Positions 1 to 5,271 of a stretch of DNA of 6,713 nt are shown here, one piece after another. Position 1 is the stretch's first letter. Each line of letters opens with the position of its first letter. Under the pieces are notes generated by a model, which saw only the letters and a list, made by a program, of their open reading frames with translations, had not been told where the DNA came from and searched no databases. The position numbers and the translations under genes were made by a program. This DNA comes from Deltaproteobacteria bacterium (GTDB taxonomy: Bacteria > Desulfobacterota > GWC2-55-46 > S146-73), in contig WGFF01000175.1 in the NCBI GenBank assembly GCA_015492355.1, positions 1 to 6,713 on the forward strand. The letters are read 5' to 3'.

Positions 1-115
1 AGACCATCCCGGGGGATATATCCCTCGAATCAGAGGATATACCATTTATCTCCATCTCCGTATCACCGTAGACCCTGATATCACGGAGACCCGCTATCAT
101 ATCCTTGAGTTTCAT
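1..115 (-). CDS. murE: MurE, UDP-N-acetylmuramoyl-tripeptide synthetase (N-terminal fragment, runs off the left edge)
   Basis: Only the first 38 codons are present. The translation starts MKLKDMIAGL and includes ISSDSRDISPGMV. This fits the N-terminal Mur ligase domain of MurE, whose family signature there is a SDSR-x-hydrophobic-x-PG-hydrophobic-F stretch. MurE is a cytoplasmic ATP-dependent ligase that adds the third stem amino acid (usually meso-diaminopimelate in Gram-negatives) to UDP-MurNAc-L-Ala-D-Glu. Its place directly after ftsI is the usual dcw order. I chose the ATG at 115 because the family normally begins with a MKLxDL-like stretch. An in-frame ATG at 136 would add seven residues. 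Neither start has a well-spaced Shine-Dalgarno: an AAAGGG abuts the 136 start and lies about 21 nt before the 115 start. The substrate-specificity residues lie outside the window. MurF or another Mur ligase is the alternative but less likely. Confidence 0.85.
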   Translation of the reverse strand, partial: MKLKDMIAGLRDIRVYGDTEMEINGISSDSRDISPGMV

Positions 116-164
116 GGCTATGGCTGAAGGATACATCCCTTTACCGGAAAATTTTTTTATTTTC

Positions 165-2102
165 TCACATTTCACCGAACCATACAACCACTGGTTGTCC
201 GTTTGTTGTCCTTCCAGGGGAGGGTCTCTGTGAGACCGCCCTGCCACTGCCGTGTACCACAACCTCGAGCCCCTTTTTCCCTGCCATTCTCAGTACCTCC
301 CGCATGGTCCTCCCCCTGAAGTCTGGAACGACCCTTGAGGGGTATATCTCTTCAGGCACAGGGCCATAGGGCCTTTTGAGTCTTACAAGATTAATCGTCC
401 CGTCTGGTGTCCTTTCAGGGAACACTCCCATATATGCAAGTGTCTGGCTTGCTATCTCCCTGAACACAGGCGCAGCCACGACCCCGCCAGAGAACTCCTC
501 CTTGGGCTCATCTATCGTGACCAGTATCGCTATCTCTGGCCTCTCAGCTGGCACAAAACCGAGGAAGGATGCTATATAGGCATCCTCCTTGTAGCCACCC
601 TTCTCAAGGTCTGGCTTTTCTGCTGTACCTGTCTTGCCAGCCACCCTAAAACCATCTATTGAGGCGAGCATACCTGTCCCGCCCTTTTCTGTTACGGTAA
701 CGAGTATATCCCTTACCTTCTTTGCGGTATCCTCTGATATGACCCTCCTTACGATTACGGGATGGGCTTCAAAGACGGTCTTTCCATCGGCATCCTTTAT
801 AGCCTTCACAACGTGGGGCTTCATGAGGAACCCACCATTGGCTATGGCTGAGAGGGCGGTTACAAGCTGTATGGCTGTAACGGATATACCGTGACCAAAG
901 GAGATGGTGTTTATGCTCACACCCGACCATTCCTCGTAATGTCTGAGTATACCCCTTGCCTCACCCGGGAGGTCTATACCTGTCCTGGAGCCGAACCCAA
1001 AGGCCCTCAAATACCTGTAAAACCTCCTTGAGCCGAGTCTCTCTCCCACCTTTGCAGCACCGATATTGCTCGAATACTTTATTATCTGGGTCAGTGAGAG
1101 CCAGCCAAACCTCCTGACATCGTGAAAGACCCTGTCCGCAACCCTGTAGCTTCCGTTCTCACAGTAAAAGATATCGTCTGCCCTGACCACGTTCTCCTCT
1201 AAGGCAGAGGCAAGCAGAAAGAGTTTAAAGGTCGAGCCCGGCTCGAATATATCTGTTACCGCCCTGTTCCTCCAGTCAGAGGGGCTGAAACGTCTTATAT
1301 CGTTCGGATCGAAGGTAGGATATACAGCCATGGCGAGTATCTCTCCTGTATATGGAGACATCACTATGGCTATCCCTCCCTTTGCACCCGTAGTGGATAC
1401 AGCCTTTCTGAGAGCCTTTTCTGTTATGTACTGGATGGTCTTGTCAATGGTCAGGACAACATCCATTCCCTGGAAGGGTACGGTCTTCTCAAGGTCTTCA
1501 AAGAGGATGATCTTGCCTCTGGCATCCTTCTCACCTGTAATCTTTTTTGATGTGCCCTTGAGGAATCTGTCATAGTAAAGTTCCACCCCCTCGAGCCCCC
1601 TCGAATCTATGCCTGCAAAACCTATGAGGTTGGATGCCAGGGTCCTGTTGGGATAGTATCTCCTTGCCTCCTTTACTATACCGATACCATGGAGCCCGGA
1701 GATTGTCCTTCTTTTCTCCTCATCGAGCTCTATCTGTCTTTTGAGCCATTCAAAGGGACGGGATGATGTAAGGCGCCTTTCGAGTTCTTGCCTTCCGATG
1801 GAGAGTATGGGAGAGAGTATACTGGCTACCCTGTGGGGGTCCTTTATACGTGCGGGCTGGGCATAGACAGAGTCTACCTCCACACTTACAGCGAGTTCTT
1901 TCATGTTTCTGTCGAGTATCTCACCCCTCTTTGACTCCACCCTTATGGTCTTTTCATGCTGGCTCCTTGCCCTCCTTTCCAGTGTCTTACCCTTTACGAT
2001 CTGTATCTGGAATGCCCTCAAAAGGAGGGAGGCAAAAAAGACCAGAAACAGACCGAGGACCAAAAATATCCTGAATCTTATCCAGGACCCTGCGGGTTTC
2101 AT
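165..2102 (-). CDS. ftsI: FtsI/PBP3-type septal peptidoglycan transpeptidase with C-terminal PASTA domain
   Basis: Class B penicillin-binding protein of 645 aa that cross-links septal peptidoglycan in the periplasm, working with FtsW. There is a short cytoplasmic N-terminus, one membrane anchor at about residues 11-30, and a PBP dimerisation/pedestal region at about 55-200 that includes the conserved RGEILDRN at 59-66. The transpeptidase domain spans about 215-555. All three active-site motifs are intact: S290-T-F-K293 with the catalytic serine, S344-S-N346, and K490-T-G492. A PASTA domain follows at about 588-645. It is absent from E. coli FtsI but is common in Firmicutes, Desulfobacterota-like and Nitrospirota-like proteins. 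The ATG directly abuts the ftsL TAG with no spacer and there is no clear Shine-Dalgarno, so translation is probably coupled to ftsL. A sporulation-type SpoVD paralogue has the same layout, but the dcw position after ftsL argues for ftsI. Confidence 0.95.
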   Translation of the reverse strand: MKPAGSWIRFRIFLVLGLFLVFFASLLLRAFQIQIVKGKTLERRARSQHEKTIRVESKRGEILDRNMKELAVSVEVDSVYAQPARIKDPHRVASILSPILSIGRQELERRLTSSRPFEWLKRQIELDEEKRRTISGLHGIGIVKEARRYYPNRTLASNLIGFAGIDSRGLEGVELYYDRFLKGTSKKITGEKDARGKIILFEDLEKTVPFQGMDVVLTIDKTIQYITEKALRKAVSTTGAKGGIAIVMSPYTGEILAMAVYPTFDPNDIRRFSPSDWRNRAVTDIFEPGSTFKLFLLASALEENVVRADDIFYCENGSYRVADRVFHDVRRFGWLSLTQIIKYSSNIGAAKVGERLGSRRFYRYLRAFGFGSRTGIDLPGEARGILRHYEEWSGVSINTISFGHGISVTAIQLVTALSAIANGGFLMKPHVVKAIKDADGKTVFEAHPVIVRRVISEDTAKKVRDILVTVTEKGGTGMLASIDGFRVAGKTGTAEKPDLEKGGYKEDAYIASFLGFVPAERPEIAILVTIDEPKEEFSGGVVAAPVFREIASQTLAYMGVFPERTPDGTINLVRLKRPYGPVPEEIYPSRVVPDFRGRTMREVLRMAGKKGLEVVVHGSGRAVSQRPSPGRTTNGQPVVVWFGEM

Positions 2103-2450
2103 CTATTCGATATTTATTATCTGTTTTCCTGTCGGGTATGTAAGCCCGAGTTCTGTGGACGCTATACGTTCTATTCTCTCAAGGGAGCTGAGTTCCATAT
2201 ACTCCACCCTGAGTCGCCTGTTCTCCTCTATGAGTTCTGCCTTCCTTGCATTAGCCATGGATATCTCGTAGCCGAGATTTACCACCGTAAGCCTGCTCCA
2301 TAGATAGACAAAGAACACCACCACAACTACAAAGGCGACTGCAAGGGAGAGGTAAAGGAAACTCATATCCCTCAGGTCCCTTCTTATCTTTACATCCTGT
2401 GTCTTCAGGACCCTGGGTATGACAAGCCTCTTTGTGACCACATCGAACAT
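2103..2450 (-). CDS. ftsL: FtsL-like cell division protein
   Basis: Small bitopic membrane protein of 115 aa from the chosen start. From the ATG at 2450 it has about 30 cytoplasmic residues, a strongly hydrophobic segment at about 33-51 (FLYLSLAVAFVVVVVFFVYL), then a probable coiled coil with heptad-like leucines (KAELIEENRRLRVEYMELSS). It ends in RIERIASTELGLTYPTGKQI, the usual FtsL/DivIC-type ending. FtsL pairs with FtsB and FtsQ in the periplasm and helps activate FtsWI. FtsL sequences diverge fast, so the call rests on topology and on position between rsmH and ftsI. A longer reading frame from a TTG at 2465 adds five residues. I prefer the ATG at 2450 because GAGGG lies 8 nt upstream of it and the TTG has no Shine-Dalgarno. 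The stop codon touches the ftsI start codon. Confidence 0.85.
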   Translation of the reverse strand: MFDVVTKRLVIPRVLKTQDVKIRRDLRDMSFLYLSLAVAFVVVVVFFVYLWSRLTVVNLGYEISMANARKAELIEENRRLRVEYMELSSLERIERIASTELGLTYPTGKQIINIE

Positions 2451-2458
2451 ATCCCGTA

Positions 2459-2463
2459 CCCTC
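2459..2463 (-). promoter_or_regulatory. Ribosome binding site deciding the ftsL start
   Basis: On the minus strand GAGGG lies 8 nt before the ATG at 2450. It overlaps the alternative TTG start at 2465, so that TTG would have no ribosome binding site of its own. This favours the shorter FtsL. Confidence 0.6.
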
Positions 2464-2487
2464 AAAGATTATGATTGTTGAAATGCA

Positions 2488-3438
2488 TCAGATACGTTCA
2501 ATAGCCCTCAGTCTTGCACTCCTTGCCCTGGGATTCCCTCTTATCTCCCCATCCGATGGTCTCACCACCTTTCTGGTAAGCACTCTCACGGACGGCTTCC
2601 TTCCGCATGTACACCTCAGGGCATCAGGTGGACATACACATCCCCTGGATAGTCCCCTGAAGGTCTCCTTCACTATCCTGTCCTCAAGGGAATGGAAGGA
2701 TATGACAACCATCCTGCCACCCCTTGCAAGGATTTCAGTACCCTCGAGGATACCCCTTTTGAGATTTTCGAGTTCATCGTTTACTGCTATCCTCAATGCC
2801 TGAAACACCCTTGTTGCAGGATGTATCCTTCCAGTACGGTACCTCGGGGGTATGCTCCCTTTTACTATCTCTGCCAGCTCCACCGTGGTCTCGATGGGCT
2901 TTACCTGCCTTCTCCTATCCACAGCCCTTGCTATCCTTCCAGCCCACCTCTCTTCACCATATTGCCTGAATATGCGCTCAAGTTCAGCCACAGGCAGGGT
3001 ATTAACAAGGTCGTAGGCTGTAACCTCCCTGTTCCTGTCCATCCTCATATCGAGCCTGGCATCGTGGCGGAAGCTGAAACCCCTTGCAGGGTCTTCAAGA
3101 TGGAGCGACGATACGCCGAGATCAAAGAGCACACCATCGACCATCCCTATGCCAACTCCCCTTACCACGTCTCTTACGTTCCTGAAATTCTCCCTGACTA
3201 TGAAGACCCGTCTGCCGAATCCCCTGAGTCTCTCCTTTGCTATATCTATTGCGTCCTCATCCTGGTCTATGCCTATAACTATCCCGTCAGGCTCACTACA
3301 CCTGAGTATCTCCATTGCATGACCACCACATCCCAGTGTGCAGTCCACATACACCCTGCCTGGGGTTACGTCCAGATAACGGAGCACCTCCCTTACCATT
3401 ACAGGGCGGTGAGGTTCTGTACCACCGGGCTGTGGCAT
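2488..3438 (-). CDS. rsmH: RsmH (MraW), 16S rRNA m4C1402 N4-methyltransferase
   Basis: SAM-dependent cytoplasmic methyltransferase of 316 aa, a normal length, that methylates N4 of C1402 in the decoding centre of 16S rRNA. The family hallmarks are all visible: HRPVMVREVL at 10-19, the SAM-binding motif DCTLGCGGH at 32-40, GIDQDEDAI at 56-63, FDLGVSS at 105-111, RIHPATRVFQALRIAVN at 204-220, FHSLEDR at 248-254, and the C-terminal NPRARSARLR at 302-311. Four cysteines at about 267-278 (CVC...CTC) match the cysteine pattern seen in many RsmH proteins. The gene starts 16 bp after the mraZ stop and sits second in the cluster, the usual place. The ATG has no obvious Shine-Dalgarno, so coupling to mraZ translation is likely. 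Nothing appears broken. Confidence 0.97.
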   Translation of the reverse strand: MPQPGGTEPHRPVMVREVLRYLDVTPGRVYVDCTLGCGGHAMEILRCSEPDGIVIGIDQDEDAIDIAKERLRGFGRRVFIVRENFRNVRDVVRGVGIGMVDGVLFDLGVSSLHLEDPARGFSFRHDARLDMRMDRNREVTAYDLVNTLPVAELERIFRQYGEERWAGRIARAVDRRRQVKPIETTVELAEIVKGSIPPRYRTGRIHPATRVFQALRIAVNDELENLKRGILEGTEILARGGRMVVISFHSLEDRIVKETFRGLSRGCVCPPDALRCTCGRKPSVRVLTRKVVRPSDGEIRGNPRARSARLRAIERI

Positions 3439-3454
3439 AAAGGATATATATGAT

Positions 3455-3889
3455 CTACAATCCCAGACGTTCCAGAATATTGCCTATATCCTCCTGGGAT
3501 GCCATTGACTCTGCCTCCTCCCACAAAGACTTGCTCCATATCTCGATATGCCTGAATGCACCTATAAGCATCACCTCTTTTTCCAGCCTTGCATAGGACC
3601 TCAGGGGCTGGGGGATGAGTATCCTTCCCAGTCTGTCGATGGGACAATCGGTGGCACTGGAATAGAAAAACCTCAAAAAATCCCTTGTGTTCTTGCTGAA
3701 CTCAGGAAGCCCTGCTATCCTCTCCTCGAGTATCCTCCACTCCGCATGGGGATAGGCTATCAGACAGCCGTCATAGGTGGTTACAACGAGACGATGGTCG
3801 TACCTTTCGTTCAGTATCTCCCTGAACCTCGAAGGCACACTGAGCCTGCCCTTGGAATCTATGGTATGTTCAAACCTTCCCCTGAACAC
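3455..3889 (-). CDS. mraZ: MraZ, transcriptional regulator of the dcw cluster
   Basis: DNA-binding protein of 144 aa, typical length, with two tandem SpoVT/AbrB-like (MraZ) domains. Each domain carries the conserved D-x-x-G-R turn: DSKGRLSVPSRFR at 11-23 and DRLGRILIPQPLR at 85-97. MraZ forms ring-shaped oligomers and binds tandem short repeats in its own promoter, repressing dcw transcription in E. coli but activating it in Mycoplasma. The start codon is GTG at 3889, with AGAGGG 8 nt upstream, and gives the usual MFRGxFEHxxDxKGR N-terminus. It is the first gene of the operon, behind a strong promoter and a repeat array that looks like its own operator, so autoregulation is likely. Confidence 0.97.
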   Translation of the reverse strand: MFRGRFEHTIDSKGRLSVPSRFREILNERYDHRLVVTTYDGCLIAYPHAEWRILEERIAGLPEFSKNTRDFLRFFYSSATDCPIDRLGRILIPQPLRSYARLEKEVMLIGAFRHIEIWSKSLWEEAESMASQEDIGNILERLGL

Positions 3890-3897
3890 CTCTATAT

Positions 3898-3903
3898 CCC
3901 TCT
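3898..3903 (-). promoter_or_regulatory. Ribosome binding site of mraZ (supports a GTG start)
   Basis: AGAGGG on the minus strand lies 8 nt before the GTG at 3889. This spacing supports the GTG as the true mraZ start. Confidence 0.65.
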
Positions 3904-3960
3904 ATGGACACATCCGCCAAAATACCATCACACCCCAACCTTACTTCCTTCCATACCCCT

Positions 3961-4010
3961 TTTATACCACCTCAAAGACATCTATAACACTTTATACCAC
4001 TTTATACCAC
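3961..4010 (-). promoter_or_regulatory. Probable MraZ operator: tandem 10-bp repeat array
   Basis: Read on the minus strand, the decamers are GTGGTATAAA (4010-4001), GTGGTATAAA (4000-3991), GTGTTATAGA (3990-3981), a degenerate unit (3980-3971), and GTGGTATAAA again (3970-3961), all in the same 10-bp phase. Described MraZ sites are tandem TGGG-type boxes in E. coli and AAAGTG(T/G) boxes in Mycoplasma, with 10-bp spacing that places them on one face of the helix. The AAAGTGG steps here fit closely. The array starts a few bases downstream of the expected transcription start of the mraZ promoter, which suits repression by MraZ. The function is inferred from the match and the position. Confidence 0.8.
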
Positions 4011-4021
4011 TATAATCGCTA

Positions 4022-4050
4022 ACTATACTCGTGATAAAGGGATTTGTCAA
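4022..4050 (-). promoter_or_regulatory. Sigma-70 promoter of the dcw cluster (PmraZ)
   Basis: On the minus strand there is a perfect -35 hexamer TTGACA (4050-4045), an exact 17-nt spacer, and a -10 hexamer TATAGT (4027-4022), five of six to consensus. Transcription would begin near 4014-4016, just before the MraZ-like repeats, leaving a leader of about 125 nt before the mraZ GTG. It is the only strong promoter I see for the minus-strand operon. Confidence 0.85.
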
Positions 4051-4254
4051 GGTAAATCTAAAGAGGGATGGATGGGTCCAGAGAGCCGAAATTACTCACT
4101 TCTGCCCTTGCTATCCTGTGCCCTCAACCTTTAAGCATCACTTTTAATGGATACATGAGGGCTATTATATTATGTCAACTTTCTTTACAACACATCCTCT
4201 CCCCTCATAGTAGAGTAACCCCTTGAAAAAACATTGAATATTCCTATCATCCCC

Positions 4255-4314
4255 GTTGCAGTCCCCTACAGGGAGACCCCAGGGGTGTCGATTTTGTTTA
4301 CACCTTCCTGCAAC
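4255..4314. repeat. Nested inverted repeats
   Basis: The outer arms are GTTGCAG (4255-4261) and CTGCAAC (4308-4314). Inside are CCCCT (4263-4267) with AGGGG (4281-4285), which encloses GGG-AGA-CCC, and GGTGT (4284-4288) with ACACC (4300-4304). The last two pairs share two bases, so they cannot all be paired at once. It could be a protein-binding region or a folded RNA if transcribed. The role is unknown. Confidence 0.4.
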
Positions 4315-4323
4315 CACTGGAGG

Positions 4324-4374
4324 GATTACATGGGGTGTATCTGAAATTCTCTTTGTAAAACGAATGATTACATG
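4324..4374. repeat. 9-bp direct repeat pair, GATTACATG, 42 bp apart
   Basis: Exact copies lie at 4324-4332 and 4366-4374. The 42-bp offset is four helical turns, so both copies face the same side of the DNA. They sit upstream of the sigma-54 type promoter and could be sites for its activator. This is inference from position only. Confidence 0.4.
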
Positions 4375-4398
4375 AAGATACCCGCAATCCCATAGTAA

Positions 4399-4414
4399 CG
4401 GCATGGATATTGCA
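4399..4414 (+). promoter_or_regulatory. Sigma-54 (RpoN) type -24/-12 promoter of the PEP-CTERM gene
   Basis: The sequence CGGCATG-GATA-TTGCA matches the TGGCACG-N4-TTGCW consensus at 10 of 12 defined positions and has the required GG-N10-GC spacing (GG 4400-4401, GC 4412-4413). The predicted start is near 4425, giving a leader of about 26 nt that still contains the GGTGG ribosome binding site at 4437-4441. In known bacteria many PEP-CTERM protein genes are driven by RpoN with the PrsK/PrsR two-component system, so the match is biologically sensible. Confidence 0.72.
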
Positions 4415-4450
4415 TTACTATAATCTTCAAAACATCGGTGGTATTCCATC

Positions 4451-5173
4451 ATGAAGAGAATCTGGCTGGCAGGGATAGTCATTGCATCCGTTATCCTTAT
4501 AATAAGTACCCATCCTTCCCATGCCATAACACTGGATGGCATATTCGATCTTACCGAATGGTCGGGTTTTTACAGTGCTGAAGACGGTGTGGGTCCAAAA
4601 GGCTATGTAGGACCCGGGTATGGTGGACAGGACTATGATGTAGAATACATAGGGCTAAAATTCTATACGGATGGTACTCTTTTCTTCGGTCTCCAGACAG
4701 GCTTCAACCTTGTGGACGGCTCACCCCATGGGTACATGCCTGGAGACCTTGCGCTCGATGTCAACAACGATGGCACCTATGAATACGCCATAGACTTCTC
4801 CATACATGGCTCTGATGTTACCTTCAACCTCTACAGTGTCTCGTCATGGAACGATGTAGCCTTCTCACAGCACGACGTATCGAATCCCTTTGAGTACAAG
4901 ACCGGCACCCTGATCGACTCCTTTGTGGGTGTCTACGGGAGTGGGGTTTTCAGCAACAACGTGGATGGTGGTACGTCTCATGTAATAGAGGGCACCTTCG
5001 ACCTCGGTCTACTACTATCCTACACAGGTGGTCCCATAACACTCCACTGGACGATGGAATGCGGAAACGACTACCTCAATGTGACGACCTCACCAGTGCC
5101 AGAGCCATCAACAGCACTCCTCCTTTTTGCAGGTCTTGCAGGATTCGTCCTTGTACGGAGATATATCCCCTGA
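4451..5173 (+). CDS. PEP-CTERM sorting domain protein (exosortase substrate) of unknown function
   Basis: Secreted protein of 240 aa. A Sec signal peptide covers about 1-25 (MKR, hydrophobic core, then PSHA with likely cleavage before ITLDG). The tail is a textbook PEP-CTERM signal: the PEP motif at 217-219, a hydrophobic helix at about 221-234, then basic RR at 236-237 near the end. Such tails are recognised by exosortase, which removes them and releases or anchors the protein at the cell surface or in the biofilm matrix. The body is acidic, rich in Gly, Asp and Tyr, and beta-like. It begins with a LDGIFDLTEW segment and contains DVNNDGTYEY at 103-112, which resembles a D-x-N-x-D-G calcium loop. 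I do not recognise a catalytic domain. The start is supported by GGTGG 9 nt upstream. No exosortase gene is in the window. Confidence 0.9.
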   Translation: MKRIWLAGIVIASVILIISTHPSHAITLDGIFDLTEWSGFYSAEDGVGPKGYVGPGYGGQDYDVEYIGLKFYTDGTLFFGLQTGFNLVDGSPHGYMPGDLALDVNNDGTYEYAIDFSIHGSDVTFNLYSVSSWNDVAFSQHDVSNPFEYKTGTLIDSFVGVYGSGVFSNNVDGGTSHVIEGTFDLGLLLSYTGGPITLHWTMECGNDYLNVTTSPVPEPSTALLLFAGLAGFVLVRRYIP

Positions 5174-5207
5174 AAGACATCGACCCGTCTACCCCATCTT
5201 TTTGTTC

Positions 5208-5243
5208 TTGACTCATCCTGTAAGATAGGATAAATCCTTACAG
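5208..5243 (+). promoter_or_regulatory. Possible weak sigma-70 promoter with overlapping palindrome, upstream of the M23 gene
   Basis: TTGACT (5208-5213) is followed, after a 17-nt spacer, by TAAATC (5231-5236), only three of six to the -10 consensus. An exact 7-bp inverted repeat CTGTAAG (5218-5224) / CTTACAG (5237-5243) brackets the -10, as an operator would. A run of seven A follows on the plus strand, so the palindrome is not a normal terminator for either strand. If the promoter is not used, the M23 gene would be read through from the PEP-CTERM promoter. Confidence 0.35.
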
Positions 5244-5271
5244 AAAAAAACTGAAAGGGTCGTGTCAAGCC

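Larger units (their letters stand above)
4051..4398. other. Intergenic region between the divergent mraZ operon and the PEP-CTERM gene
   Basis: I see no credible gene here. The one long reading frame, minus strand 4165-4542, runs through the sigma-54 site and into the PEP-CTERM coding sequence, and its translation shows no domain. The stretch holds short structured elements: a 7-bp inverted repeat GTTGCAG/CTGCAAC (4255-4261, 4308-4314), nested smaller dyads between its arms, a 9-bp direct repeat GATTACATG (4324-4332, 4366-4374), and a GTATCT/AGATAC dyad (4337-4342, 4376-4381). These lie roughly 45-170 bp upstream of the predicted sigma-54 start, where activator sites are usual. I found nothing convincing from 4051 to 4250. 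Confidence 0.6.

Noticed and set aside
2692..3453. A 253-codon plus-strand frame opposite rsmH
   Set aside because: It is antisense to an intact, strongly conserved rsmH. Its Pro/Tyr/Cys-rich translation is typical of a shadow frame.
3548..4015. A 155-codon plus-strand frame opposite mraZ and its promoter region
   Set aside because: It is antisense to mraZ and runs through the MraZ repeat array, which supplies its repeated residues. No domain is visible.
4150..4178. TTGACA on the minus strand at 4178-4173 as a second promoter for the mraZ operon
   Set aside because: No hexamer at 16-18 nt spacing has more than three matches to the -10 consensus. The TATAAT-like bases lie directly against the -35.
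4165..4542. A 125-codon minus-strand reading frame across the intergenic region and the start of the PEP-CTERM gene
   Set aside because: It covers the sigma-54 element and the PEP-CTERM signal peptide region antisense, has no recognisable domain, and its cysteine- and aromatic-rich translation looks like noise.
5195..5250. The CTGTAAG/CTTACAG hairpin as a rho-independent terminator of the PEP-CTERM gene
   Set aside because: The tract after the hairpin on the plus strand is A, not T. On the minus strand the T-run precedes the hairpin.
5257..5270. A GG-N10-GC match just before the M23 start as a second sigma-54 promoter
   Set aside because: Only the GG and GC fit; the rest departs from consensus. 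The predicted start would fall inside the coding sequence.
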